Source: Streptomyces sp. NBC_01471
GTDB lineage: Bacteria > Actinomycetota > Actinomycetes > Streptomycetales > Streptomycetaceae
Direction of reading: 5' to 3'
Assembly: GCF_041438865.1 (NCBI RefSeq)
Contig: NZ_CP109450.1
Location: forward strand, 558,001-622,000
Length of the DNA: 64,000 nucleotides
This document shows positions 52,037 through 60,618 of this stretch, one piece after another. The notes under the pieces are model-generated. The model was not told the DNA's origin. It saw nothing but the letters and a program-made list of their open reading frames with translations, and ran no database searches. Both the position numbers and the translations under genes were made by a program. Every line of letters starts with the position of its first letter. The first letter of the stretch is position 1.

Positions 52037-53515
52037 ATGACACGCGTTGCGCAGTGGCATCAGGTTCCGCAGCACCTTCGGCTCAACTTCATCGACGGGC
52101 AGTGGCTCCCGGCGGAATCGGGACAGCTCCGGGAGAACATCGACCCGGCCGATCTCTCGGATGTGATCGGCGAGTTCACCGAATCCGGTGGCGTCGACGT
52201 GGACCACGCGGTCGACGCCGCGGCCACGGCGCTGCCCGGGTGGCGCGCGCTGGGACCGGTCGCGCGCGCCGTACATCTCACCGCGGCGAGCCGGATCCTC
52301 GGCGAGCGGGCGGCGGAGGTCGCGTCCGTCATCACCCGCGAGCAGGGCAAGCTGCTCAGCGAGGCCCGCGGTGAAGTGGCCAGGGCGCGGGCCGTCATCG
52401 ACTTCACCGCGGGACAGGCACGGCTGCTCGGCGGGGTGACCGCGCCCGCCGAGGAGGAGCGCACCTTCGCGTACACCTTCCGCAGGCCCATCGGGGTGGT
52501 CGGTCTGGTGTCCCCGTGGAACTTCCCGCTCGCCATCCCGATGTGGAAGGTGGCACCCGCACTGCTCTCGGGATGCACGGCGGTGCTCAAGCCGTCCCCG
52601 CTGACACCTCTGACCTCGGCGCTGCTGGTCGAGATCTTCCAGCAGGCGGGGATCCCCGCCGGGGTACTGAATCTGGTGCAGGGCGATGCGGCGGCGGGCG
52701 AGGCGCTGGTCGCCAACCCGGCGGTCGCGGGCATCAGTTTCACCGGCTCGCTGCCGGTCGGTACCGCCATCCACAGCGGCGGGGCGCACCGGCTGCTCCG
52801 GACGCAGCTCGAACTCGGCGGCAAGAACGCCCTGATCGTGTGCGACGACGCCGACATCGGCAAGGCCGTCGACGCTGTCGTGAACGGCGCCTTCGGCCAG
52901 GCGGGCCAGCGGTGTTCGGCCACGAGCCGGGCCGTGGTGGATGTCCGGGTGCGCGAGGAGTTCCTCGACCGGCTGGTGGCGCGCGTCGCCGGTCTGCGGG
53001 TCGGGCCGGGCGACGATCCGGCGTCCCGGGTCTGCCCGGTCGTCAACACCGTACGGATGGACGCTGCCCTGGCGGCCGTCGCCGGGGCGCGGCGCGACGG
53101 CGGCAAGGTGCTGTGCGGAGGGGACCGGGAGGAGCGGTCGGATCTGCCCGAAGGCTGCTATGTCCGGCCGACCGTCATCCGCGATGTGCCCGGGGACAGC
53201 GCGCTGGCGCAGGAGGAGGTGTTCGGGCCGGTGCTGGCGGTGATCGACGCGGACGGCTTCGACGACGCCATGTCCGTGGCGAACTCCGTGAAGTACGGGA
53301 TGTCCGGCACCGTCTTCACTGCGTCCCAGTCGCGGGCGTTCGAGGCGATCGAGCGGTTCGAGGCCGGGATGCTCCATGTGAACCGGCCCGGCGTAGGGGC
53401 GTACGCGCATCTGCCGCATGTCGGCTCGAAGGCGTCGCAGTACGGCCCGCCGGAGTGTTCCCCCGAGGTGTGGGACTTCTACACGGAGTGGCATTCGGCC
53501 TGCATCAGTTATTAG
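52037..53515 (+). CDS. NAD(P)-dependent aldehyde dehydrogenase, probable phosphonoacetaldehyde dehydrogenase
   Basis: 492 residues of the ALDH superfamily with a complete active site: Asn162 in SPWNFP, Glu259 in LELGGKN, Cys293 in GQRCSA. ATG 52037 follows AAGGGGAGG. The specific substrate is inferred from neighbours: phosphonoacetate hydrolase, a TIGR03364-type FAD oxidoreductase, an OPA-type carrier and a LysR gene, which together imply that this enzyme converts phosphonoacetaldehyde to phosphonoacetate (PhnY role). Convergent with the FAD oxidoreductase gene, so it has its own promoter. Other ALDH functions remain possible. Confidence 0.9.
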   Translation: MTRVAQWHQVPQHLRLNFIDGQWLPAESGQLRENIDPADLSDVIGEFTESGGVDVDHAVDAAATALPGWRALGPVARAVHLTAASRILGERAAEVASVITREQGKLLSEARGEVARARAVIDFTAGQARLLGGVTAPAEEERTFAYTFRRPIGVVGLVSPWNFPLAIPMWKVAPALLSGCTAVLKPSPLTPLTSALLVEIFQQAGIPAGVLNLVQGDAAAGEALVANPAVAGISFTGSLPVGTAIHSGGAHRLLRTQLELGGKNALIVCDDADIGKAVDAVVNGAFGQAGQRCSATSRAVVDVRVREEFLDRLVARVAGLRVGPGDDPASRVCPVVNTVRMDAALAAVAGARRDGGKVLCGGDREERSDLPEGCYVRPTVIRDVPGDSALAQEEVFGPVLAVIDADGFDDAMSVANSVKYGMSGTVFTASQSRAFEAIERFEAGMLHVNRPGVGAYAHLPHVGSKASQYGPPECSPEVWDFYTEWHSACISY

Positions 53516-53543
53516 GTGTGCTGACAGGTGTGCCGACCGCATA

Positions 53544-53585
53544 CGGCGGTGCCCCTCACCGGAGATCCGGTGAGGGGCACCGCCG
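53544..53585. terminator. Bidirectional terminator between convergent genes
   Basis: Perfect 19-bp stem (53544-53562 with 53567-53585) and a 4-base loop between the aldehyde dehydrogenase and FAD oxidoreductase stops. Confidence 0.9.
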
Positions 53586-53605
53586 CGTGGGCCGGTGGTC
53601 CGGCG

Positions 53606-54739
53606 TCAGCGGCCGATGATCTCCTCGGCCAGTCCGAATGACAGCGTCATCCCGGCGCCGCCGACGCCGTTCACGACGGTGACGCCCGGTTGGGGCTCGG
53701 TCACCAGTTCCGTACGGCCGTCCCGCAGGGACGGGTAGTAGCCGCTCCAGCGCTCGGTGATGGCCGGGTTCGGCAACTGCGCGAACGTGCCGAGGTAGTC
53801 CACGACCGCCTCGTTGATCTCCTCGCTCTCGAAGGGGTGGAGCGTCTTCGCGTACGCATGGCTGTCGCCGATGGTCAGCCGCCCGTCCGCGGTCTGGGAG
53901 AGCAGGACATGGACCCCGTGCTCCCGGTGGAAGGGCAGCTCATCCCCCAGCCGGGCCGCCAGCGCCGCCTTCGAGACGCAGTCGTCGAAGGCCGCGTAGT
54001 GCAGGAGGGTCAGCCCGCCGCAGAGCATCGGGCCGAGCTGCCAGCCGGCTGGCTGGGCCCCGGTGCGCATCATCTGGAGCTTGCACCGCACCAGACCGCT
54101 CCGGGCGAAGACTTCCGGGTACAGCGTCGCGAAGTCATTGCCGCTGCACACGTAGACCCGGTCCGCGTGCCACTCGCCCTCGGTGGTGGAGACCTCCGGC
54201 AGATCGATGCCGCGTACGGTCGTGCCGAACCGGATGTCGACGCCGTACTCGGCCACCAGGTACCTGGCGACCGCCGGGATGGCGAGCCTCGGGTCCACGT
54301 TGAGCTCGGTCGGGCTCCACATCGCGGCCAGCAGTCCGTCGGTGCGCGCGGTGGCACTGCGGTCGCGGGTCTCGTCGGGGGTGATCATCCGGGCACCGCG
54401 CTCCCGGGCCGGCGGTGTGATCGCGAGGAACTCCTCCAGGACCGCGACCTCGTCGGGGTGGTGGGCGAGGTGCAGCGATCCGGTCGGTGCGGCCCAGAGC
54501 CCGGACTTGGCGGCGATGTCCAGCCAGATCTCGCGGGTCCGCAGAGCTCGTTCGTAGATCTCGCCGCGCTGCTGGCCGACCGCCCAGATCATGCCGAAGT
54601 TGCGGATGGAGGCGCCGACGGCGAAGTCGTCACGCTCGAACAGGACGACGCGGTCCCCACGGCGGGCGGCCGCGAGTGCGTGGGCGAGGCCGACGATGCC
54701 TCCGCCGACGACGGCGGTGTCGGCACGGTTGACGGTCAT
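53606..54739 (-). CDS. FAD-dependent oxidoreductase of phosphonate catabolism clusters (TIGR03364-type, DadA fold)
   Basis: 377 residues. FAD-binding GxGxxG in VVGGGIVGLAHALAAARRG; SIRNFGMIWAVGQQRGE matches the TIGR03364 subgroup (RNFGMIWP-G), found with phosphonate genes; the C-terminal GVGGAGMTLSFGLAEEI is the second FAD motif. Glycine-oxidase-like proteins of this group are thought to oxidise 2-aminoethylphosphonate or its N-methyl form to phosphonoacetaldehyde (family knowledge). No phnW transaminase is in view, so this could supply the aldehyde. ATG 54739 follows GGAG. It was probably the third gene after phnA and the carrier before an IS element separated them. Confidence 0.88.
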   Translation of the reverse strand: MTVNRADTAVVGGGIVGLAHALAAARRGDRVVLFERDDFAVGASIRNFGMIWAVGQQRGEIYERALRTREIWLDIAAKSGLWAAPTGSLHLAHHPDEVAVLEEFLAITPPARERGARMITPDETRDRSATARTDGLLAAMWSPTELNVDPRLAIPAVARYLVAEYGVDIRFGTTVRGIDLPEVSTTEGEWHADRVYVCSGNDFATLYPEVFARSGLVRCKLQMMRTGAQPAGWQLGPMLCGGLTLLHYAAFDDCVSKAALAARLGDELPFHREHGVHVLLSQTADGRLTIGDSHAYAKTLHPFESEEINEAVVDYLGTFAQLPNPAITERWSGYYPSLRDGRTELVTEPQPGVTVVNGVGGAGMTLSFGLAEEIIGR

Positions 54740-54945
54740 GGGTGCTCCGTAAGTTGTTAGGCGGCCCGGGAGGGCCGGGTGTGGCTGATGGGTTCTTGCC
54801 TTCAGTGGCTTCGAAGGAGTGGCCGCCCGGCTCTCTTGGGCGCCCTGGCTGCTGATTGAGATGTGCGCTTCGGTCGCTGATTACGGAGATGACAGCGGGG
54901 TGTCCCTCGGGCTGGCAGCAGGCTGCGCGGAACGAGGAGGGGCAG

Positions 54946-56013
54946 ATGAGCAACCGACGCGTCCGGCTCTGGGCCGGCGTCGATGCAGGCAAGGGCCACC
55001 CTTGGGCGGCAGTGGTCGACGAGACCGGCGCCACCCTGTGGTCGAAGAAGATCGACAACGATGAGACAGCGATCCTGACCGCACTGGGCGAGATCTTGGA
55101 CCTGACCGACGAGGTCAGCTGGGCGGTGGACATCTCCGGCACGTCCTCCGCGCTGCTGCTGGCCTTGCTCACCGCCCACGGCCAACAGGCCGTCTACGTG
55201 CCCGGACGGACGGCCAACCGCATGTCCGGGGCTTACCGAGGGGAGGCCGAGACCGACGCCCGCGATGCCTACGTCATCGCCGAAACCGCGCGCCACCGGC
55301 GCGACTTCACCACGATCGGTGTGCCTGCCCAGCTCGCCGCCGACCTCGCGTTGCTCACCGGTTACCAGACCCCGGCCGCCCTCCACCGCCGAGGCCGCGC
55401 GAGGCTGACGGCCTGGCTGGCCCACCGCAGTGTGCGAGGCGCCGACACGGTCGCGGCCACCGCGCTTGAAGCCGCCGACGCCCAGCACACCGTGCCGCCC
55501 GGAGAAGAAGTCGCCACCCAGCTCGTTGCCGATCTCGCCGCCCAGATTCTGGACTTGGACGACCGGCTCAAACGCGTCGACAAGCAGATCCGTGAGACTT
55601 TCCGCAGCCACCCGCAGGCCGAGACCATCGAATCCCTGCCCGGCATGGGGCCAATACTCGGCGCCGAGTTCGTCGTCACCGCGGGCGACCTGACGGCCTA
55701 CGCGGACGCCGGCCACCTGGCCTCCGCCGCCGGGCTTGTGCCCGTACCCCGCGACTCCGGACGCCGGACCGGCAACCTGCACCGGCCCAAGCGATACAGC
55801 CGACGCCTGCGCCGGGTGTTCTACATGTCCGCGCAGACCAGCATCATCCGCGACGGACCCAACCGGGACTTCTACCTCAAGAAGCGTGGCGAGGGCTGCA
55901 AACACGCCCAGGCCGTTATCGCTCTCGCCCGCCGACGGGCCGGTGTCCTGTGGGCCGTTCTGCGCGACGACCGGGTCTTCGCCTCCGCCCCACCGGTCGC
56001 GCAAGCGGCTTGA
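54946..56013 (+). CDS. IS110-family transposase with internal deletion
   Basis: 355 residues. N-terminal RuvC-like DEDD domain: Asp13 in GVDAGKGHPWAAVVD, and TDARDA (Asp104, Asp107). The C-terminal Transposase_20 domain is present: SLPGMGPILGAEFVV, SAAGLVPVPRDSGRRTG. At residue about 137 the sequence jumps from LAADLALLT straight to GYQTPAALHRRG. Full-length relatives of about 400 residues have roughly 45 more residues here (linker with coiled-coil, MxNRLR...). The deletion is in frame and bounded by LLT repeats, suggesting recombination at a short repeat. Probably inactive in cis. ATG 54946 follows GAGGAGG. Confidence 0.85.
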   Translation: MSNRRVRLWAGVDAGKGHPWAAVVDETGATLWSKKIDNDETAILTALGEILDLTDEVSWAVDISGTSSALLLALLTAHGQQAVYVPGRTANRMSGAYRGEAETDARDAYVIAETARHRRDFTTIGVPAQLAADLALLTGYQTPAALHRRGRARLTAWLAHRSVRGADTVAATALEAADAQHTVPPGEEVATQLVADLAAQILDLDDRLKRVDKQIRETFRSHPQAETIESLPGMGPILGAEFVVTAGDLTAYADAGHLASAAGLVPVPRDSGRRTGNLHRPKRYSRRLRRVFYMSAQTSIIRDGPNRDFYLKKRGEGCKHAQAVIALARRRAGVLWAVLRDDRVFASAPPVAQAA

Positions 56014-56021
56014 CTTCATCA

Positions 56022-56046
56022 TTGAGACTCCTTGTTGAGACTCCTT
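56022..56046. repeat. 12-bp direct repeat at the IS110 right junction
   Basis: TTGAGACTCCTT at 56022-56033 and 56035-56046, one base apart. On the minus strand each copy reads AAGGAGTCTCAA, i.e. a ribosome-site sequence; the distal copy is followed by ATGATG. Confidence 0.85.
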
Positions 56047-56065
56047 CTCGATGGGTGCAGGAGGC

Positions 56066-57475
56066 TCAGGACGTGGGGCGCGGTACGCGATTCCAGTGCG
56101 GGAGCATCAGCAGTCCGGCGAGGAGTGCGGCTCCCGCGAAGCCGGTGAACAGCACACCGCCGGAGAGGAATCCGGGGAGCAGGCCGCCGAGGATGGCGCC
56201 GACCGATCCGCAGCCGTTGACCAGACCCGCGGCGGTTCCCGCGCCCTTGGCGCTGCCGAAGTCCACGGCGGCGACACAGGAGATCATCGCGTCGGCCGCG
56301 TACACGGCGAGTCCGATCACCGCGAGAACGGCGATCATCACCCCGACGCTGCCCGCCGCGGTGAGCGGCATGAACAGGGCGAGTGCCACGGTCAGTACGC
56401 CGAGGGCGAGGACGCACGCCGGGACCCGCCGGGACCGGAAGAGCCGGTCGGAGACCCAGCCCACCAGGATCGGGGCGAGGACGCCGGTGACCCCGAACGC
56501 GATGGGGATGAGCGTGGCGCCGACCTTGTTGATCTCGGGCAGCCGGTGACTGACGATCACCGGCCCCCAGAGCAGGATGGCGTAACGGGCGGGCTTGAGG
56601 AGGAAGTAGCAGAGGCCGAGGGTGAGCACCATGCGGTCGCGCAGGGTTTCGCGGTAGAGACCGATGGCAGAGCGGCGCGGCGCACCGTCGGTTCCGGGCT
56701 CGGCGCTCCGTACGGACTCCGCCGGATCCGTGGACTCCGCCGGGTCCATCGCGTCCGTCGGTCCCGTCGGGTCCATCGGGTCCGGCAGGCCCACGTCCCG
56801 GGGTGAGTCGCGCTGCAGGAGCACGAACAGCAGGAGTACGACGGCGAGGGTGACGGCGCCCGCGAGGAAGGCCGCCCGCCAGCTGTCGAGCACCGAGTAG
56901 GCGACCCACCCGAGGAACGGCGGGGCCACGAGACCGCCGAACGCGTAGTTGGTGCTCCACACGCCGAGCACCCGGCCGCGCTCCCCCACCGCGAAGAAGT
57001 TCCCCATGTTCTTGCAGAGCGGCGCCCACCCCGCCGACTGGGACAGCCCCTGGATCACCATGGCGCCGCCGAACACCAGGAGCGCGCTGTTCAGCCCCAT
57101 CGCACAGGCCGCGGCGATGGCACCGGCCATCCCGCCGATCACCACCACCCGTGGCCCGAACCGGTCGGCCCACATGCCCCAGAGGAACTGCCCTGCCGCG
57201 TAGGCCGCGAGGTAGACCGCGTCGATGACGCCGAGGACGTGCTCGGTGAGCACGGTGTTCACGGAGGGATCGTCCAGGATGCCCAGCTTGGCCACGGAGA
57301 ACGCCTGCCGGACGAAGTAGAAACCGACGTACGCGAGCCAGGTGATCGCGAAGATCTGCCGGCGCCAGCGACGGGCCCGCGCGGAGCGGACCAGCGGTGA
57401 GATGCGGTCGAGCGCTTCACGTGTGGTGACCGGAGTGCCGGTCGGTGGTGGTTGCTGGTGTGGGGTGTCTGCCAT
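56066..57475 (-). CDS. MFS carrier of the organophosphate:phosphate antiporter (GlpT/UhpT) type, probable phosphonate importer
   Basis: 469 residues with 12 hydrophobic spans. N-terminal RRWRRQIFAITWLAYVGFYFVRQAFSVAK (core WLAYVGFYFVRQ) is the OPA family start, and GQFLWGMWADRFGPRVV the loop 2-3 motif. The central loop carries a DP-rich repeat (DPMDPTGPTDAMDPAEST). OPA-type carriers next to phnA are candidates for phosphonate uptake. ATG 57475 follows AGGACA; earlier in-frame ATG 57541 has no ribosome site. Same direction as phnA, 256 bases downstream of it. Confidence 0.85.
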   Translation of the reverse strand: MADTPHQQPPPTGTPVTTREALDRISPLVRSARARRWRRQIFAITWLAYVGFYFVRQAFSVAKLGILDDPSVNTVLTEHVLGVIDAVYLAAYAAGQFLWGMWADRFGPRVVVIGGMAGAIAAACAMGLNSALLVFGGAMVIQGLSQSAGWAPLCKNMGNFFAVGERGRVLGVWSTNYAFGGLVAPPFLGWVAYSVLDSWRAAFLAGAVTLAVVLLLFVLLQRDSPRDVGLPDPMDPTGPTDAMDPAESTDPAESVRSAEPGTDGAPRRSAIGLYRETLRDRMVLTLGLCYFLLKPARYAILLWGPVIVSHRLPEINKVGATLIPIAFGVTGVLAPILVGWVSDRLFRSRRVPACVLALGVLTVALALFMPLTAAGSVGVMIAVLAVIGLAVYAADAMISCVAAVDFGSAKGAGTAAGLVNGCGSVGAILGGLLPGFLSGGVLFTGFAGAALLAGLLMLPHWNRVPRPTS

Positions 57476-57731
57476 GGCGGTGTCCTGTCCTGTCCTCGGC
57501 GCGGTGGGTGCGGGTGAGGGATCGGAGTCGTACCTGGACATGGCTCGGCCCCGGCGCACGCCTCGACAGCGCACGCCGGGGCCGGGTCAGTGGTGCGGGA
57601 GCGTTCGGTTCTGGGATCTCCGAGAGGGTCTCCGGGAATCGGGGATCTCCGGGGGGAGCGAGGCGATACGGGATCGAGGCGATACGGGGGTCAGGGGTAT
57701 TCGGAGGAGGGGGCGGGCTGCGCGGACCGGG

Positions 57732-58988
57732 TCAGGTGGTGAGCGGCCGGTCCGCGGCGAGTGCGGTGCCCACCCAGTAGGCGTCGAAGTTCCGGAGCCG
57801 GTGACCCTCGGGGAGCGGTCCGGTCGGGGCGTTGACCAGGAACGGCACCCGCTGCTCCGTCAGCCCGCCGTGCGAGCGCAGCGGCTCCTCGAAGCCGGAG
57901 ATGTCATGGCGGGCCGGGGTGGTGCCCAGCGCCGTGTTGCGTTCGGCGATGACGACGAGGTCGCCGATCCGGTCCGGCGGCAGCTCGAAGCGCTCGCAGG
58001 CCTGTGCGCGGGTGAGGACGGTGTCCACGCCGTCCAGCGTGGCGAGCGCGGCGACCAGCGGCGCCACGTCGGTGGTGGCGGGCAGGTGCACGGTCGCGTA
58101 CGAGCCGAGCGCCCCGTGGTGCACGGTGTACGGGTCGGTGATGGGCAGCACGACCCGCGCCGTTCCCTCGCCGAGCCGTGCGTCGAGGACGTCCTGGAGG
58201 AACACCACCCGGGCTTCGCCCCGCGCGTCGCTCTTGGCGTTCATCCCGTGGTCCGCGGTGACGACCAGGACGGCGCCGAGTGCATCGATCCGCTCGAAGT
58301 AGCCGTCGAGCATCGCGTAGAAGTCATTGGCGACGGGGGAGCCCGGTGCGTGCTTGTGCTGGATGTAGTCGGTGAGCGAGAGGTACATGAGGTCCGGCCG
58401 TTCCTGCGCCAGTACATCCGTACCGGCGGCCATGACGAGTTCGCTGAGCCCGGCACTGTAGACGGAGGGCAGCTCCATGCCGACGCGCTCCAGCACCTTG
58501 CTGATGCCGTTCTCCTCCTCGGTGACCTGGTCGGCCTTCTCGGCCGAGAAACACATGCCGTCGACCAGGTCGCGCCCCAGCAGCCTGCGCAGTTTGTCCT
58601 TGGCCGTGATGACGGCGACCTTCGCTCCGGCCGCCGAGAACGCGGCGAAGAGGGTGGGCACCCGCAGCAGCGCCGGGTCGTTCATCATGATCTCGGTACC
58701 GGACGCGGTGTCGTAGAAGTAGTTGCCGCAGATGCCGTGCACCGACGGCGGTGTGCCGGTGGCGATGGAGAGGTTGTTGGGGTTGGTGAAGGACGGCATG
58801 GTGCAGTCGGCCCGCAGATCGCTGCCGTGCTGGAGCATGCGCTCCAGGAAGGGCATCCGGCCGTCCGCCACGGCCCGTTCGTGGTAGGCGGGCTCGCTGC
58901 CGTCGATGCAGACCACGACGACCGGCCGGCAGGGCCGGCCGTAGCCGCGCCCGTTCACATCGAGCCGTTCGGCAACAGATTCCTTCAT
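57732..58988 (-). CDS. phnA: Phosphonoacetate hydrolase
   Basis: Cleaves the C-P bond of phosphonoacetate to acetate and phosphate. 418 residues of the alkaline-phosphatase superfamily. Metal and catalytic residues: Asp29 in CIDGSEP, nucleophile Thr68 in PSFTNPNNLS, Asp207/His211 in SLTDYIQHKH, Asp246-His247 in TADHGMN, and a C-terminal His in RSHGGLTEQ. HGICGNYFYD is specific to PhnA-type enzymes. ATG 58988 chosen; AGGGG lies 11 bases upstream. First gene of the minus-strand phosphonate operon, divergent from a LysR gene. Confidence 0.92.
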   Translation of the reverse strand: MKESVAERLDVNGRGYGRPCRPVVVVCIDGSEPAYHERAVADGRMPFLERMLQHGSDLRADCTMPSFTNPNNLSIATGTPPSVHGICGNYFYDTASGTEIMMNDPALLRVPTLFAAFSAAGAKVAVITAKDKLRRLLGRDLVDGMCFSAEKADQVTEEENGISKVLERVGMELPSVYSAGLSELVMAAGTDVLAQERPDLMYLSLTDYIQHKHAPGSPVANDFYAMLDGYFERIDALGAVLVVTADHGMNAKSDARGEARVVFLQDVLDARLGEGTARVVLPITDPYTVHHGALGSYATVHLPATTDVAPLVAALATLDGVDTVLTRAQACERFELPPDRIGDLVVIAERNTALGTTPARHDISGFEEPLRSHGGLTEQRVPFLVNAPTGPLPEGHRLRNFDAYWVGTALAADRPLTT

Positions 58989-59086
58989 GTACGGATCCAC
59001 CCCTGAGGTCGAAGTCCGGAGCGGTGGCTGCCGCTCTCCTCTTCATGGGTAGCACCCGCCGCCACCGGTGGAGAACCACCGGAATC

Positions 59087-59103
59087 GCTATGGCCGCCAT
59101 AGC
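59087..59103. promoter_or_regulatory. LysR-type operator between phnA and lysR genes
   Basis: GCTATGG (59087-59093), CCG spacer, CCATAGC (59097-59103), a perfect inverted repeat containing a T-N11-A core (TATGGCCGCCATA). A palindrome CCACCGGTGG is at 59062-59071 nearby. Likely the LysR activation site for phnA. Confidence 0.65.
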
Positions 59104-59193
59104 TCCGCAGGGGCGGGTACACCCCCTCCCCACCAGGGCCGTTGGCCGCTAGGCTCACCGCGCGGACGGTCGGTGAGCAACGTCAGGAGGCCC

Positions 59194-60108
59194 GTGGAAC
59201 TCAACCTCCACCGATTGTGGATCTTCATGCAAGTGGTCGAGCACCACGGGTTCTCCGCTGCGGCGCAGAAGCTCTACATGAGCCAGCCGTCCGTCTCCAA
59301 CCAGGTGCGGAGACTGGAGCAGTCCCTGCGGGTCACCCTGGTGGACCGCTCGGGCGCCAGGACCCGGCCCACCGCCGAGGGCGAGGTTCTGGCCGAGTAC
59401 GGCAAACGGGTCTTCCTGCTGGCCGACGAGGCCGTCGCGGCGGTGCAGCAGGTGAGCGGGCTGGCCTCGGGGCGGCTACTGATCGGCGGTACGACGACGG
59501 TCGGGACCTATCTGCTGCCCCCGCTCCTCGCGCGGTACCAGGCGGCTCATCCGGGCATCGAGTGCGACATCTTCGTGGGCAACAACGAGGCCGTGCTGGA
59601 ACGGCTGGCCGGGGGCGGAATCGGTGTCGCGGTGGTGGCGGGGGCACCCACCGCGGCGCAGCTGGTCGTCGAACACGTACTGGACGAGCGGCTGGTGCTC
59701 GTCGCCGCGCCGTCGCATCCACTGGCGGGCGCCGGCGAAGTCCGTCCCGCCGAGCTGGCGGGTTCCCGCTTCCTGTTGCGCGAGCCCGGTTCGCAGACGC
59801 GGGAGCTTCAGGAACAGGTGCTGGCCGAGTGGGGCCTGACGGAGGTGTCGCACGGTGACGTCTGGGGTCCCGAGGCCGTCAAGCAGTGTGTGGCAGCCGG
59901 CCTCGGGCTCACGCTGATCTCCGAGCACGCGGTCGACGTGGACGTACGGGCCGGTTCGCTGGCGGTGGTGCCGGTCGGCCCGCGGCCCCGGTCCCGCCCG
60001 ATCAGTCTGGTGAGCCGGCGCGACCGGCTGCTCTCCCCCGCCGAGCGGGCATTCATCGCCCTGTTGCGCACGACCGGCAGCTGGCCCCGGGAGCTGTCCG
60101 CCGGGTAG
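59194..60108 (+). CDS. LysR-family regulator, probable phosphonate activator
   Basis: 304 residues. N-terminal winged helix: NLHRLWIFMQVVEHHGFSAAA with SQPSVSNQVRRLEQSL; the C-terminal periplasmic-binding-like effector domain includes LLIGGTTTVGTYLLPPLLARY. GTG 59194 follows CAGGAGG at short spacing (3 bases); GTG 59173 is an alternative. Divergent from phnA; by analogy with LysR-phnA pairs it would activate in response to phosphonoacetate (inference). Confidence 0.88.
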   Translation: MELNLHRLWIFMQVVEHHGFSAAAQKLYMSQPSVSNQVRRLEQSLRVTLVDRSGARTRPTAEGEVLAEYGKRVFLLADEAVAAVQQVSGLASGRLLIGGTTTVGTYLLPPLLARYQAAHPGIECDIFVGNNEAVLERLAGGGIGVAVVAGAPTAAQLVVEHVLDERLVLVAAPSHPLAGAGEVRPAELAGSRFLLREPGSQTRELQEQVLAEWGLTEVSHGDVWGPEAVKQCVAAGLGLTLISEHAVDVDVRAGSLAVVPVGPRPRSRPISLVSRRDRLLSPAERAFIALLRTTGSWPRELSAG

Positions 60109-60123
60109 CGGCGAGGGGGGCGG

Positions 60124-60582
60124 TCAGAGACCGTGGACGACACGGGCCAGCAGGGGCAGCGCGACGGCCAGTTGCTCGCGCTCGGCGGTGGTGAGCTCCG
60201 CTTCGATGGCCCGGGTGAGCCGCCGCGCCCGTTCCCTCCGGGCCCCGTGCAGCCCCTCGACCCCCGCCGCGGTGAGCGACACGACGACCCGGCGGCCGTC
60301 GTCCGGGTCCGGGGTGCGGGCCACCAGAGCGCGTTCCTGGAGGGCGGAGACGATCGTGCACATGGACTGGGCGCGGATGCCCTCGGCCTCGGCGAGCCGG
60401 CCGGGCGTCGCCGGGCCCTCCCGGTCGAGCCGCACCAGTACGGAGGTCTGCGCCAGCGTCAGTTCGCCGTCCGGCTCCACCTGTCTGAGCCTGCGCACCA
60501 GCGGGCCGAGACAGGCCCGCAGGTCCGCCGCCATCCGCCCCGAGTCAGCCGAGTCGCCCGTATTCACCATGGTCGTCAGCAT
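60124..60582 (-). CDS. MarR-family transcriptional regulator
   Basis: 152 residues: LTLAQTSVLVRLDREGPATP, RLAEAEGIRAQSMCTIVSAL, and wing TPDPDDGRRVVVSLTAAG. ATG 60582 and ATG 60570 are possible; neither has a clear ribosome site, so the message may be leaderless. Only 36 bases separate it from the divergent dienelactone hydrolase gene, which it probably represses. The neighbouring LysR gene is convergent. Confidence 0.88.
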   Translation of the reverse strand: MLTTMVNTGDSADSGRMAADLRACLGPLVRRLRQVEPDGELTLAQTSVLVRLDREGPATPGRLAEAEGIRAQSMCTIVSALQERALVARTPDPDDGRRVVVSLTAAGVEGLHGARRERARRLTRAIEAELTTAEREQLAVALPLLARVVHGL

Positions 60583-60605
60583 AAACTGATTAGTCCAGCC
60601 TTATG
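60580..60605. promoter_or_regulatory. Compact divergent promoter with MarR operator candidate
   Basis: CATAA (60580-60584) and TTATG (60601-60605) inverted, in a 36-base AT-rich gap. A -10-like TATAGC at 60607-60612 lies so close to the hydrolase ATG (60619) that a leaderless transcript is implied. Confidence 0.45.
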
Positions 60606-60618
60606 GTATAGCTGTCTC

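Larger units (their letters stand above)
54740..56065 (+). mobile_element. IS110-family insertion element inside the phosphonate operon
   Basis: Contains one IS110-type transposase gene (54946-56013) lying opposite to the flanking operon. Exact ends are not visible: no terminal inverted repeats are expected for IS110. Outer limits given are the flanking gene ends; the true element is probably about 54.80-56.03 kb. A 12-bp direct repeat TTGAGACTCCTT occurs at 56022-56033 and 56035-56046, next to the right end. Confidence 0.75.
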
